A stretch of DNA of 64,000 bases from Erysipelatoclostridium sp. An173 (GCF_002160495.1 NZ_NFKR01000012.1:1-64000); one strand, 5' to 3'; shown: positions 10,401 through 19,020, numbered from the stretch's first letter. The notes: generated by a model not told the origin, from the letters alone. Numbers and translations: made by a program.

Positions 10401-10517
10401 CAACAAGATGGTAAATTAATTGGCATTATTTCACATGTTAGTGAATTAAAAGAACGAATTGATCAAAAAATAGTTCTTACAAGAATAAATAAGCAAACAA
10501 AAATATCAATTGAATAA
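7485..10517 (+). CDS. sbcC: Exonuclease SbcCD, ATPase subunit C (Rad50-like)
   Basis: SMC-like ATPase partner of SbcD. 1010 residues from ATG 7485, chosen over in-frame TTG 7470 because GGAGG sits at 7472-7476 and the protein then begins MLPKKLTMSAFGPY, as in the family. Walker A GPTGAGKT at 35-42; long Glu/Lys/Gln-rich coiled coils on each side of a zinc-hook CPVC near residue 500; ABC signature LSGGESF near 914 and Walker B LFIDEGFGSLD near 947. Complete and in frame. A separate promoter and gene (proS) follow. Confidence 0.95.
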   Translation: MLPKKLTMSAFGPYLQTVNIDFENFINNGLFLITGPTGAGKTMIFDAIMFALYGVSSGSERSSEQFRSDLAGNDTPTYVELEFVLHQANYKVRRSPKYYLTNRKTPKMPSAILTMPDGKMIEGVKEVNLKIKELLGIDDKQFKQIVMIAQGEFTRLIYATSEDREKVLRNLFKTDNLGLLQERLKDEVREYKSKYDLLFNQRNLLYQNLNLENNEINLEEYIKEYQDKIIKEEKQYRQVQNEYNKKNQELNLYRLINQRFEQLEQLKNKFEKIEKQKVEYNSLKETITKLKKATKLQNSYNQVKNTKINLDKLTIQLDDLQKELSNKQSVLNTQLEKYQQIPNYRNQLANEQIEYEKLLETKKRFTKYQKDILEKEMVEKKWQLLKDKNIELENKLSKYNKLIEKDTLTISRLDSLKSKYELTNQEYEKIHQHKLEIHTLNSEYDNYVLSDYSCCELREQYQDIEKDYQYEKKVYDDIEHRYRISQAGILASQLQDNQPCPVCGSLKHPHPASIDFEIVDHDDLKRGKQKFDHFSERRNEIFNELMLKQKETELMKKHLDEDAKRLGIDDELGKEVFIKVLGSVNIKERHLLKNAKEISEEISYLKKLKVSVEKYQNDVGQLSKTVDKNNLLIQEYQAKINQLIGRNSQNDDLKDFDDSQIAKTIKVKQDKITSLTNLITQTEQNYQQIKEVTIKLNSKQESLKKQIDEQNSNYQKYFPEYQTKLKQLFENEEMFLSALKDIDNLEILENKYQNYLVSRETLEKQIMQLEKELTNQNKTDLLEYEKDVKILKEELDAKAKQLNINQAQFLTIKKTVNDINTIDKKLSKSYDKYKCYLDLSEVASGKNQYRISFERYVLAAYFENILVYANVLLKRMSQGRYQLYRRDNRSKGAGKQGLDLDVLDMESGMIRDVKTLSGGESFKAALSLALGLSKMIQDYAGGIELNTLFIDEGFGSLDSQSLDQAINCLIDLQQDGKLIGIISHVSELKERIDQKIVLTRINKQTKISIE

Positions 10518-10522
10518 CTATC

Positions 10523-10551
10523 TTGCATATTATAGCTTTTAATAGTAAAAT
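10523..10551 (+). promoter_or_regulatory. Sigma-A-type promoter of proS
   Basis: TTGCAT (10523-10528), 17-bp spacer, TAAAAT (10546-10551), 32 bases before the proS start. The fit to a housekeeping -35/-10 pair is good; it lies immediately after the sbcC stop. Confidence 0.65.
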
Positions 10552-10583
10552 AGGGAAAGATTATAATGAAATGAGGAGAAATG

Positions 10584-12020
10584 ATGGCTAATAAAAAAAA
10601 TGAAGCGATAACAGCAATGGAAGATGATTTCGCGCAGTGGTATACTGATGTTTGTAAAAAAGCGGAATTAATGGATTATAGCAGTATTAAAGGATTTATT
10701 ATTTATCGTCCTTATAGCTATGCAATGTGGGAAATGATCCAGCAATATATGGATAAAAAATTCAAAGAAACAGGGCATGAAAATGTATATATGCCGCTAT
10801 TAATTCCCCAATCATTATTACAAAAGGAATCAGATCATGTTGAAGGGTTTGCTCCTGAGTGTGCAACTGTTACAAAAGGTGGTTTAGATACTCTTGAAGA
10901 AAATTTATTAATTCGTCCAACTTCTGAAACACTTTTTTGCGAACATTATGCTAAAATTGTAAATTCTTATCGTGATTTACCTAAGTTATATAATCAATGG
11001 TGTTCTGTTGTTCGTTGGGAGAAAACAACTAGACCATTTTTAAGAGGGGCTGAATTTTTATGGCAAGAAGGACATACTGTTCATGCTACTAAAGAAGAAG
11101 CTTGGGCAGAAACATTACAAATGTTAAAGATTTACGAAGATACTGCTCGTGAATTATTAGCAATTCCAATGGTTACTGGTCGTAAAACTGAAAAAGAAAA
11201 ATTTGCTGGTGCTGAAGCAACATATACAATTGAAGCTTTAATGCATGATGGTAAAGCTTTACAATCAGGAACAAGTCACTATTTTGGACAAGGTTTTGCA
11301 AAAGCATTTGATATGAAATTTTTATCAAAAGAAAATAAATTAGAATATGTTTACCAAACATCATGGGGTGTTTCAACACGTTTGATTGGAGCGATTATCA
11401 TGGTTCATGGTGATAACAATGGTTTAGTTTTACCACCAAGAGTTGCTCCTATTCAAGTAATGATCATTCCAATTCAACAACAAAAACCTGGTGTTCTTGA
11501 TAAAGCTAACGAAGTTATGGAACAATTAAAAGCAGCAGGTATTCGTGCTAAAGTTGATGCTAGTGATAAAACACCTGGATGGAAGTTCTCGGATGCTGAG
11601 ATGCGTGGTATTCCACTAAGAATTGAAATTGGACCTCGTGATATTGAAAATAATGCTTGCGTTATTGCTAAAAGAAACGATGGAACTAAAAATACTTATT
11701 CATTAGATGAAACATTACCTGATACAATTAATAAATTGTTAGATACTATTCATGATGAAATGTATCAAAAGGCATTGAAACATCGTGATGAAAATATTAG
11801 ACAAGCTACAACATATGATCAATTCAAAGATATTATTGCTACTAAAGGCGGATATGTAAAAATCATGTGGTGTGGTGATGAAGAATGCGAAAATAAAATT
11901 AAAGCAGATACTACTGCTACTAGTCGTTGTATTAAAGAAGACGAAGAAGCGTTTAGTGATGTTTGCCCAGTATGTGGAAAGCCAGCTAAAAAAGTTGTTT
12001 ATTTTGCTAAGTCATATTAA
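10584..12020 (+). CDS. proS: Prolyl-tRNA synthetase, archaeal/eukaryotic type
   Basis: Charges tRNA-Pro with proline. 478 residues from ATG 10584. ATG 10581 is also in frame, but AGGAG at 10574-10578 leaves a better distance to 10584. Class II motifs are visible: [50 protein letters not shown] (motif 2) and [14 protein letters not shown]. The anticodon domain follows and the C-terminus carries a zinc-type Cys set (CGDEECE, CPVCGKP) ending in FAKSY. This short form without the editing insertion is ProS type 3, found in some Firmicutes and Mollicutes. Confidence 0.96.
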   Translation: MANKKNEAITAMEDDFAQWYTDVCKKAELMDYSSIKGFIIYRPYSYAMWEMIQQYMDKKFKETGHENVYMPLLIPQSLLQKESDHVEGFAPECATVTKGGLDTLEENLLIRPTSETLFCEHYAKIVNSYRDLPKLYNQWCSVVRWEKTTRPFLRGAEFLWQEGHTVHATKEEAWAETLQMLKIYEDTARELLAIPMVTGRKTEKEKFAGAEATYTIEALMHDGKALQSGTSHYFGQGFAKAFDMKFLSKENKLEYVYQTSWGVSTRLIGAIIMVHGDNNGLVLPPRVAPIQVMIIPIQQQKPGVLDKANEVMEQLKAAGIRAKVDASDKTPGWKFSDAEMRGIPLRIEIGPRDIENNACVIAKRNDGTKNTYSLDETLPDTINKLLDTIHDEMYQKALKHRDENIRQATTYDQFKDIIATKGGYVKIMWCGDEECENKIKADTTATSRCIKEDEEAFSDVCPVCGKPAKKVVYFAKSY

Positions 12021-12046
12021 GATACGATTTAATCGTATCTTTTTTT
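12020..12046 (+). terminator. Terminator after proS
   Basis: AGATACGATT and AATCGTATCT form a perfect hairpin with a tiny loop, followed by seven U residues. It ends only about 30 bases before the next start codon (12075), leaving almost no room for a separate promoter. Confidence 0.85.
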
Positions 12047-12074
12047 AAGGAAAGGGTAGAAAGGAGTAAAAATA

Positions 12075-13415
12075 ATGAATGATGAAAGAATGGGAAGTAA
12101 AAAAATATTACCGTTATTAGTAGAATTTAGTATACCGGCTATTATTGGGATGCTAGTTAATGCGATTTATAACGTTGTAGATCGTATTTTTATTGGAAAT
12201 GCACCAGGATTAGGTGCAATCGGAATTGCAGGAATAACAATTAGTTATCCGGTTACTTTGGTTTTAATGGCAATTTCGTTAATGGTCGGAGTTGGTGGCG
12301 CTACTCGTTTTAGTATTGCTTTAGGACAAAAAAAGCATAAAGAAGCAGCAATTTATCAAGGAAATGCGATTATTTTAACGGTTATTTTTGGTTTGATCTT
12401 TATGGTTTTTGGTAATCTTTTTGTTAATTCATTGTTAGTTATGCTAGGGTCAAGTGACAGGGTATTACCATATGCTAGAGATTATTTATCAATAGTATTA
12501 TATGGGGCAGTTTTTCAATGTGTTACAATGTGTGGTAATAATTTTTCCAGAGCACAGGGGAATCCTAAAAATGCGATGATTTCTCAGTTAATAGGAGCTG
12601 GTTTTAATATTGTTTTTGATTATATATTAATTATTAAATTTAATATGGGAATGCAAGGAGCAGCCTTAGCTACAATTGGTGGACAATTCTTAAGTATGAT
12701 ATGGCAGCTATGTTATCTATGTTCAAATCGCTCATTGATTAAATTAGATCTTCAACATATTAAAATAAGAATTAGCTTTGCTTTAGATATTATTAGAACA
12801 GGAATACCAGCCTTTTTGATGCAAATGGCAAATAGTGTTTTGAATTTTATTTTGAATAGTAGTTTAGGTACATATGGTGGCGATGTTGCTATTTCAGCTG
12901 TTGGAATAATTACAAGTTTCCAAACAATTTGTCAAATGCCTTTGACTGGTTTAATGCAAGGACAACAGCCTTTAATAAGTTATAATTATGGTGCTCAAAA
13001 AATTGATCGCGTTAAAGAGACTTTAAAGTATTCAATAATTGGGGGAACAATTATTGCTTTACTTGGCTTTTTAGCAGTTGAATTATTTCCTAAAACAATT
13101 ATTTTAATGTTTAATAACGAACCAGAAGTAGTTGAATTAGGTACTAGGGCAATAAGAATCTGGTTTATTTGTTTACCATTATTAGGGGCTCAGATCATGA
13201 GTGCAAATTATTTTCAATGTATTGGTAAAATTAAAGTTGCTAGTGTTTTGAATTTGTTAAGACAAGTAATTGTTTTAATTCCAATGATTTTGATTTTGTC
13301 ATCATTAATTGGTCTTGATGGTATTTTTATCGCTGTTCCAATTGCTGATTTAACTGCGTTTTTAATCACAATTTTCTTATTTATTAAATCAATCAGGAAA
13401 ATTAAAATTAATTAG
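12075..13415 (+). CDS. MATE-family multidrug/toxin efflux transporter
   Basis: Membrane antiporter exporting organic compounds with Na+ or H+. 446 residues and about 12 hydrophobic segments in two homologous halves. Typical stretches include ISYPVTLVLMAISLMVGVGG, GNPKNAMISQLIGAGFN and PLTGLMQGQQPLISYNYGAQ, the last a MATE hallmark in the second half. AAGGAG precedes ATG 12075. It lies just after the proS terminator, so expression may come from readthrough. Substrate unknown. Confidence 0.9.
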   Translation: MNDERMGSKKILPLLVEFSIPAIIGMLVNAIYNVVDRIFIGNAPGLGAIGIAGITISYPVTLVLMAISLMVGVGGATRFSIALGQKKHKEAAIYQGNAIILTVIFGLIFMVFGNLFVNSLLVMLGSSDRVLPYARDYLSIVLYGAVFQCVTMCGNNFSRAQGNPKNAMISQLIGAGFNIVFDYILIIKFNMGMQGAALATIGGQFLSMIWQLCYLCSNRSLIKLDLQHIKIRISFALDIIRTGIPAFLMQMANSVLNFILNSSLGTYGGDVAISAVGIITSFQTICQMPLTGLMQGQQPLISYNYGAQKIDRVKETLKYSIIGGTIIALLGFLAVELFPKTIILMFNNEPEVVELGTRAIRIWFICLPLLGAQIMSANYFQCIGKIKVASVLNLLRQVIVLIPMILILSSLIGLDGIFIAVPIADLTAFLITIFLFIKSIRKIKIN

Positions 13416-13416
13416 T

Positions 13417-13451
13417 AAAACGTTTTCTTTATCAAATAAAAGGCGTATAAT
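13417..13451 (+). promoter_or_regulatory. Promoter with AAAACGTTTT palindrome
   Basis: TATAAT at 13446-13451 lies 33 bases before the next gene. The perfect palindrome AAAACGTTTT (13417-13426) overlaps the expected -35 position. A central CG flanked by A and T runs resembles LacI/CcpA-type operators (cre), though it departs from the cre consensus at about three places. Regulator not identified. Confidence 0.45.
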
Positions 13452-13484
13452 ATAAATAGGTTAATTTTTGATGGAGGAAATGAA

Positions 13485-14378
13485 ATGAAAAGACTTTTAA
13501 ATTGTACAACAAGTGAAGCTCTAGCAATGAACGGTGAAGAATTGAAACAATCAATTTTAGCTTGTGAAGGAAGAACAGTAATGACAGAAACTGTTGTTGC
13601 TATCCCACCTTTATTAGGAGATTTAACTAATGCTGAATTAGCAGTTTCTTTTGGATCAGATATGGTTTTATTAAACGTATTTGATTGCAATAATCCTGTT
13701 ATTAATGGAATCGAAGGAACTGATGAACCAGTTAAAGAATTAAAAAGATTAGTTGGCCGTCCAGTTGGATGTAACTTGGAACCAGTTGATCCAGATGCGA
13801 AAATGATGGAAACTCGTCATGTAATTGCTGCTGGTAGACAAGCAACTAAAGAAACTATTCAAAAAGCTGAAGAATTAGGGTTTGATTTTATCTGTTTAAC
13901 AGGTAATCCAGGAACTGGAGTAACAAACAAATCAATTGCAAAATGTATTAAAGTAGCTAAAGAAAACTTTAGTGGTTTAATTATTGCTGGAAAAATGCAT
14001 GCTGCAGGTGTTGATGAACCATTAGTTGATTTAGATAGCATTAAAGAATTTATTGAAGCTGGAGCTGATGTTATTTTAATGCCAGCAGTTAACACTGTAC
14101 CAGGATTAAGCGAACAAACATTAACTGAAGCATGTAAATTTATTAAAGAACATGGAGCATTATCATTAAGTGCTATTGGTACAAGCCAAGAAGGTGCTGA
14201 TGAACAAACAATTAGAGAAATTGCTTTAATTAATAAACGCTGTGGTGTTGATATTCAACATATTGGTGATGCTGGATGGTGTGGTATGGCAATTCCAGAA
14301 AACATTATGGCATTATCAATTGCTATTCGTGGTAAACGTTGGACATATCATAAAATTGCTTCTTCAATCAATCGTTAA
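13485..14378 (+). CDS. TIM-barrel protein of the DUF7916 type
   Basis: 297 residues resembling a widespread Firmicute family labelled DUF7916 or loosely 'PEP phosphonomutase-like'; that name is from memory and tentative. Conserved-looking stretches suited to a phosphate-binding (beta/alpha)8 barrel are RLVGRPVGCNLEPVDPD, CLTGNPGTGVTNKSI, AGKMHAAGVDEPLVDLD and HIGDAGWCGMAIPENI. No signal or membrane segment, so cytoplasmic. RBS GGAGGAAATGAA precedes ATG 13485. A one-gene unit with its own promoter and a strong terminator. Reaction unknown; the cre-like palindrome upstream would fit a role in carbon metabolism, which is inference. Confidence 0.65.
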   Translation: MKRLLNCTTSEALAMNGEELKQSILACEGRTVMTETVVAIPPLLGDLTNAELAVSFGSDMVLLNVFDCNNPVINGIEGTDEPVKELKRLVGRPVGCNLEPVDPDAKMMETRHVIAAGRQATKETIQKAEELGFDFICLTGNPGTGVTNKSIAKCIKVAKENFSGLIIAGKMHAAGVDEPLVDLDSIKEFIEAGADVILMPAVNTVPGLSEQTLTEACKFIKEHGALSLSAIGTSQEGADEQTIREIALINKRCGVDIQHIGDAGWCGMAIPENIMALSIAIRGKRWTYHKIASSINR

Positions 14379-14390
14379 TAATGTTAATAT

Positions 14391-14427
14391 AAAAACTACT
14401 TAGATTTAAAATCTAAGTAGTTTTTTT
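14391..14427. terminator. Bidirectional terminator between convergent genes
   Basis: Sixteen-base perfect arms (14391-14406 and 14410-14425) around a 3-base loop, A-rich on the left and T-rich on the right. It can stop the DUF7916-type gene on + and the cyclophilin gene on -. Confidence 0.9.
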
Positions 14428-15049
14428 AATCGATTACTTTAATTGTATTGATAACCGGTTGATTTGCTTTTTCAACAGTACCGTTATTATCAGTAACTGG
14501 AACAGTTGTAGCAATCTGATCAACAACTTCCATTCCTTCGTATACATAACCAAAAACGGCATATTGTCCATCTAATGATTCAGTTGTTTGATGAACAATG
14601 AAAAATTGGGAACTAGCACTATCATAATCGCTAGAACGAGCCATTGAAATAGCACCACGAGTATGTTTTAACGGATTATCAACACCGTTAGCACTAAATT
14701 CACCTTTGATAGTTTCATCAGATCCACCAGTACCATCACCATTAGGATCGCCACCTTGAATCATAAATCCATCAATAATTCGATGGAATGTTAATCCATC
14801 ATAAAAACCATCTTTTGCTAGATTGATGAAATTAGTAACTGTGATAGGAGCCTCATCAGCTTGCAATTCTACTTTGATAGTCCCATAATTTTGAACATCA
14901 ATTTCAATATGATGATTACCGCTTAATAAATCTTCAGTATTAGTTTCATTATTGCTTGATGTATCAGTATCACTGTCACCACTATTTCCACATCCAACCA
15001 AACAAATAGCTAAAGCCATAATAGCTGTAAACTTAAAAAATTTCTTCAT
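14426..15049 (-). CDS. Cyclophilin-type peptidyl-prolyl isomerase lipoprotein
   Basis: Catalyses cis-trans isomerisation of prolyl bonds outside the cell membrane. 207 residues: signal peptide at 1-20 ending in the lipobox LVGC (Cys 20 lipidated), a Ser/Asp/Asn-rich linker to about 45, then a cyclophilin domain with [37 protein letters not shown] and the catalytic-region SSQFFIVHQ, then [15 protein letters not shown]. Preceded by GGAAG on the minus strand. Likely a surface-anchored foldase for exported proteins. Confidence 0.92.
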   Translation of the reverse strand: MKKFFKFTAIMALAICLVGCGNSGDSDTDTSSNNETNTEDLLSGNHHIEIDVQNYGTIKVELQADEAPITVTNFINLAKDGFYDGLTFHRIIDGFMIQGGDPNGDGTGGSDETIKGEFSANGVDNPLKHTRGAISMARSSDYDSASSQFFIVHQTTESLDGQYAVFGYVYEGMEVVDQIATTVPVTDNNGTVEKANQPVINTIKVID

Positions 15050-15393
15050 AATATCTTCCTTTCATAAATTTAATTATAGCGAATATTACTATTAGTTGTC
15101 TACATTAATTGTTTTTTCTAAGTAAAACATTAATCGTAAAACTAAGTTCTATCCTAATTTACATAATAGTCGATCTTAAATTCACAAAGTAGATTTATTT
15201 TTTCAATTGATTGATTTATTGAAAATATAGTAAAAATTAACATAGTATACTAAAAAATAGAAAGAATATATATTTAATAGTGCTATATTAACAATAAATA
15301 TATAGAACAATCTTAGGATTTTTTGGTAATAATAGAAGTAATCATAATATTTTAAATGTATATAATAGTAAGAGATTTTAAAAGGAGAAAAAT
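15050..15393. other. AT-rich divergent intergenic region
   Basis: 344 bases between the cyclophilin gene and the Panacea gene. It must hold both divergent promoters. TATAAT at 15361-15366 is a fair -10 for the rightward gene, without a clear -35. I see no RNA gene and no coding stretch. Confidence 0.5.
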
Positions 15394-16005
15394 ATGTTGT
15401 ATTATATTATTTTGATTATTTTCTTTACATTTATTGTAATTTTTACCAGGAAATGTTACAAATATATTAGGTTTAGAAAAATAGATAATACGGACAATGA
15501 ATCGGAGGCAAATAAAATGGGGGAAATTAAAGCGGTAAATATACCAATTAAAGCTGATATAAAAGATGTAGCTGACTGGTTTTTGTTAAAGGAAAATATG
15601 TCAAATAAAAAAATCCAAAAATTATGTTATTATGCTGAAGCGTGGAGTTTGGTTTTATTAGATCAAGATATCTCTCAAAATAGTGATTTTGAAGCTTGGG
15701 TTCATGGCCCTGTAAGCAAGACTTTATATAACGAATTTAAAGGATTTGGATGGCAGGAATTAACTATTACTAATCCTGTAGTTGTTAAAAAAAGATTAGA
15801 TGAACTTTTTACAAAAGAACAAATTGAAGTTTTAGAATCTGTTTGGGATACTTATGGTGAATATGGAGCTGATCAATTAGAGGCATTAACCCATACTGAA
15901 AAACCGTGGTTAGAACAAAGAAAAGGGTTAGGAAAATTTCAAAGTAGTACAAGAAAGATTTCTAAAGAAACAATGAAAAGATATTATAAATCTATTGCAA
16001 TCTAA
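15394..16005 (+). CDS. Membrane-anchored Panacea-domain (DUF4065, PanA/SocA-like) protein
   Basis: 203 residues. Residues 1-20 form a hydrophobic anchor (MLYYIILIIFFTFIVIF), then a basic patch and linker. From about residue 50 there is a Panacea domain: VADWFLLKEN, KIQKLCYYAEAWSLVL, FEAWVHGPVSKTLYNEFKG, EYGADQLEALTHTEKPW. Panacea proteins are promiscuous antitoxins (PanA) or adaptors such as SocA. Two starts look usable: ATG 15394 after AAAGGAG, and in-frame ATG 15517 after GGAGG (15504-15508), which would give a soluble 162-residue form. The next gene, 5 bp downstream, is the candidate toxin. The domain call is by recognition of the motif pattern. Confidence 0.75.
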   Translation: MLYYIILIIFFTFIVIFTRKCYKYIRFRKIDNTDNESEANKMGEIKAVNIPIKADIKDVADWFLLKENMSNKKIQKLCYYAEAWSLVLLDQDISQNSDFEAWVHGPVSKTLYNEFKGFGWQELTITNPVVVKKRLDELFTKEQIEVLESVWDTYGEYGADQLEALTHTEKPWLEQRKGLGKFQSSTRKISKETMKRYYKSIAI

Positions 16006-16010
16006 TAATT

Positions 16011-16496
16011 ATGAGTAGAAATAGAAAGAAATTAGCTAAAATAGGAATACCAGATGATAAAAAGATAATTCTTACAGATTCAGTAATTAATAAAAAAGAG
16101 CATCCCGAGATAAATTTTAAATATTTATATAAATGTAATGTATGTTGTTTTAAGGGGCTAAATAAATATCATAAAAATCATACTGAAGAAGGAATTTTTG
16201 ATCAGCTACAAAAATTTTTATATGAAATTGATAAATGTTCTAATTTAGAAGAATTGATAACACAATATACTTCAAAAAATGGAAGTAAAATTGATAATAA
16301 TAATAAATATATAAAACGTATTAAAAAAGAATTTGAAACTGCATACCCTGATGAAAAAGGATTGCTTGAGAGTAATATTATTCATTTACATTTAAAAAGA
16401 CATGGAAATGGTAAATTTGTAATATTTGGAGTTAATTATGATAGTGTGTTTTATGTGTTAGCATTTGATCCAGGTCATGAATTTAATAAATTTTAA
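16011..16496 (+). CDS. Uncharacterised protein, candidate toxin partner of the Panacea protein
   Basis: 161 residues, family not recognised. Begins MSRNRKKLAKIG, has a Cys pair (CNVCC), Lys-rich middle helices and an ordered C-terminus with HLHLKRHGNGKFVIFG and FYVLAFDPGHEFNKF, where His, Arg, Asp and Glu could form an active site. No membrane segment. Starts 5 bp after the Panacea gene without an obvious Shine-Dalgarno of its own, suggesting translational coupling as in toxin-antitoxin pairs. A terminator follows, so the two form a closed unit. The toxin role is inferred from position and size only. Confidence 0.5.
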   Translation: MSRNRKKLAKIGIPDDKKIILTDSVINKKEHPEINFKYLYKCNVCCFKGLNKYHKNHTEEGIFDQLQKFLYEIDKCSNLEELITQYTSKNGSKIDNNNKYIKRIKKEFETAYPDEKGLLESNIIHLHLKRHGNGKFVIFGVNYDSVFYVLAFDPGHEFNKF

Positions 16497-16507
16497 AATC
16501 ATAGAAT

Positions 16508-16535
16508 CCTAAGGCTTAATGCCCTAGGTTTTTTT
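16508..16535 (+). terminator. Terminator of the Panacea pair
   Basis: CCTAAGGC and GCCCTAGG form an 8-bp stem with one mismatch and a 5-base loop, followed by seven U residues. Confidence 0.75.
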
Positions 16536-16691
16536 ATGTAGAAAAGTTCAATAAAACGTACTAAATAAGTAACAAATCGATTAAAGTCCGTATTATAGTG
16601 TTAATATCTTGTCCATATAAAAATATTAAAAACTGTCATGATTAAAATTGCTATTTTTGTGATAAAATATAAGACAATCAAGGAGGTTATG

Positions 16692-17504
16692 ATGAAAAGG
16701 GTAGCTTTAATAAATGATGTGACCGGATATAGCCGTTGTTCAGTTGCTATTCAATTGCCTTTAATATCTGCTTTAGGAGTTGAATGTGTTTTTGTGCCAA
16801 CTGCAATATTATCGGTTAATACATATCATCCAGAATATTATTTTGATGATTATACTGATCGAATGGCTGATTATATTTTGACATATAAGAAAATGAATGT
16901 AGAATTCGATGGAATAGTAACAGGATTTTTAGGTTCTGATAAACAGATTGATATTGTAATAGACTTTTTTAAAACTTTTAAGAAGAAAAATACTTTTGTA
17001 TTAGTAGATCCAGTAATGGGAGATCATGGAAAACTTTATCCTACTTATACAAAGAAAATGCAGGATAAAATGCGGGAATTAATCCCATATGCAACAATAA
17101 TTACTCCTAATTTGACAGAGTTATGTGCATTGTTGGAAGAAGAATATTTAGGAAATAATATTGATTTTGATAAAATAGAACAAATGTGTCAAAGACTGTC
17201 TCAATTAGGACCAGAGAAGATTGTTGTTACAGGAATTAATGTGGAAGATAAAATAGTTAATTTCGCATATGAAAAAAATAGGGGAGCTAAATTAATTAAA
17301 GTTAAGCGAATTGGTGAAGATCGTAGTGGTACTGGAGATTTAATAAGTGGTATTATTGCGGGAAGTTACGCTAAAGGTATGGATTTTTATCAATGCGTAC
17401 AAAAAGCAGCTGATTTTGCTTGCAAATGTATTGATTATAGTCAAAAAATAGGGGCTCATAATCACTTAGGTTTATGTTTTGAACCGTTTTTAAAAGAATT
17501 ATAA
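16692..17504 (+). CDS. Pyridoxamine/pyridoxal kinase (ribokinase-like)
   Basis: Phosphorylates vitamin B6 vitamers for PLP salvage. 270 residues from ATG 16692; AGGAGG at 16681-16686 sets the start (ATG 16689 also possible). N-terminal RVALINDVTGYSRCSVAIQL and FVPTAILSVNTYHPEY match PdxK/PdxY-type kinases, with VDPVMGDHGKLYPTY and the catalytic anion hole RSGTGDLISGIIAGSY (Asp of GTGD as base) near residue 215. The radical SAM gene follows after 14 bp with its own AAGGAGG. Confidence 0.88.
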   Translation: MKRVALINDVTGYSRCSVAIQLPLISALGVECVFVPTAILSVNTYHPEYYFDDYTDRMADYILTYKKMNVEFDGIVTGFLGSDKQIDIVIDFFKTFKKKNTFVLVDPVMGDHGKLYPTYTKKMQDKMRELIPYATIITPNLTELCALLEEEYLGNNIDFDKIEQMCQRLSQLGPEKIVVTGINVEDKIVNFAYEKNRGAKLIKVKRIGEDRSGTGDLISGIIAGSYAKGMDFYQCVQKAADFACKCIDYSQKIGAHNHLGLCFEPFLKEL

Positions 17505-17518
17505 GGAGGAAAATTAAA

Positions 17519-18163
17519 ATGGTAATCTTATATACATTGGCTGGTAATAGTTATATTGATATTAAAGATTTAGATGATTATCAAGGGATTACTTGTTATG
17601 TAAATAGTACTAATCGTTGTAATTGTGCTTGTACATTTTGTTTAAGAAATACTAAAGAAATGAGTGAGTCTAATTCATTATGGTTAAAAGAAGAACCTGA
17701 TGTTAAAAGAATTATTGATGAATTTGAAAAATATGATTTGAATGCTTTTAAAGAAGTTGTTTTTTGTGGTTTTGGAGAACCGTTACTTCGTCATGATGAC
17801 TTAATGGAAGTAGCGCGTTATTTGAAAAACAAACGTTCTGATTTAATGATTAGAATTAATACTAATGGCTTAGCTTCAGTTAGTGCTAAACGAGATATTA
17901 CGCCAGATTTTAAAGATTTAATAGATACTGTTTCTATTAGTTTAAATGCACCAGATAAACAAGAATATTATCAACTAACAAGAGCTAGTTTTGGAATAGA
18001 TTCTTTTGATTATATGTTAGATTTTGCTAAGAAATGTAAAAAGTATGTTCCTAACGTGGTATTGACAGTTGTAGATATTATTGGTGAAGAAAAAATAGCG
18101 GCATGTAAAAAGATTGCTGATGATATTGGGGTAAAATTACGAGTAAGACCTTTTGAAGAGTAA
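17519..18163 (+). CDS. Radical SAM protein of the TatD-linked type
   Basis: 214 residues. The [4Fe-4S]/SAM motif CX3CX2C is present in RCNCACTFCLRN near residues 34-41, followed by FCGFGEPLLR (SAM-binding GGEP-like loop) and RINTNGLAS. The length and start ILYTLAGNSYIDI match the small 'TatD family-associated radical SAM protein' group, usually next to tatD; no tatD is seen here and its neighbour is a B6 kinase. Substrate unknown. No C-terminal SPASM or B12 domain. The next gene has its own promoter. Confidence 0.85.
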   Translation: MVILYTLAGNSYIDIKDLDDYQGITCYVNSTNRCNCACTFCLRNTKEMSESNSLWLKEEPDVKRIIDEFEKYDLNAFKEVVFCGFGEPLLRHDDLMEVARYLKNKRSDLMIRINTNGLASVSAKRDITPDFKDLIDTVSISLNAPDKQEYYQLTRASFGIDSFDYMLDFAKKCKKYVPNVVLTVVDIIGEEKIAACKKIADDIGVKLRVRPFEE

Positions 18164-18167
18164 ATAT

Positions 18168-18196
18168 TTGTATCACTGGTTTAAATATGATAAAAT
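18168..18196 (+). promoter_or_regulatory. Promoter of the tyrosine phosphatase gene
   Basis: TTGTAT (18168-18173), 17-bp spacer, TAAAAT (18191-18196), 24 bases before the start at 18220. Confidence 0.6.
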
Positions 18197-18219
18197 TACA
18201 ATCAGTGAGGTAATAAAAA

Positions 18220-18954
18220 ATGATGCAATTAAGTAGAGAAGAAAGATTATTAAAAGTTGAAAGTATGACTAATGTTCGTGATTTGGGTGGATATGAAACT
18301 CAAAATGGTTACTATACTAAAAGTCATAAATTCGTACGTTCAACAAATCCGGGTAATCTATCTAAAGATGAAAAAGAATATTTGTATGATTATGGAATTA
18401 GAGTACAGGTTGATCTAAGAAGTGATTTTGAAGTAGATCAGCAGCCAAGTGCTTTAAAAGGTTATAAAGATATTGAGTATTATAATATAAATTTATTACA
18501 GTCTAAAAATTTAAATGTTTTACCAAGTGAAGTTAGAAATTATCATGATTTATCAGGGTTCTATGTGTTTATGTTAGAATCTAATAAAGAACAATTTAGA
18601 CAAGTCTTTGAAATTTTTTATCAGCATCCTTATAATGCAATTATGTTCAATTGTTCAGCCGGGAAAGACCGTACTGGAGTAATTGCGGCATTATTAATGG
18701 ATTTAGCAGGATGTCATGAATATGATATTGTCAAAGATTATTCAGAGTCTTATGAAAATAATCTTAAAGTTATGGCTAAACTTGAAGAACTAGTTGATGA
18801 AGATAATCGGGCTTTTTTGGAATCATCACCTAAGATGATGATGAAATTTTTAGATTATTTAAGAGAACATTATGGTAGTGCTAAAGAATATTTAGTACAA
18901 TGTGGTTTGGAAATTGAAAAGATTGAAGAGATAATTGAAAATTTTACTATTTAA
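18220..18954 (+). CDS. Tyrosine-protein phosphatase (Y_phosphatase3 family)
   Basis: 244 residues. The Cys-based catalytic P-loop CSAGKDRTG (CX5R) lies near residue 145, and the N-terminal TNVRDLGGYETQNG and VDLRSDFEVDQ are typical of the bacterial/fungal dual-specificity group related to Siw14/MptpB. The late helix LMDLAGCHEYDIVKDY is also characteristic. Cytoplasmic. RBS GTGAGG at 18205-18210; ATG 18220 and ATG 18223 are both possible. Substrate may be phosphotyrosine or phosphoinositide; not decided by sequence. Confidence 0.9.
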   Translation: MMQLSREERLLKVESMTNVRDLGGYETQNGYYTKSHKFVRSTNPGNLSKDEKEYLYDYGIRVQVDLRSDFEVDQQPSALKGYKDIEYYNINLLQSKNLNVLPSEVRNYHDLSGFYVFMLESNKEQFRQVFEIFYQHPYNAIMFNCSAGKDRTGVIAALLMDLAGCHEYDIVKDYSESYENNLKVMAKLEELVDEDNRAFLESSPKMMMKFLDYLREHYGSAKEYLVQCGLEIEKIEEIIENFTI

Positions 18955-19020
18955 GTTATATATTACGTTAATACATTGATTGGTTAATATTATTAAATTT
19001 AATAAAATAAAAAAGAAATT

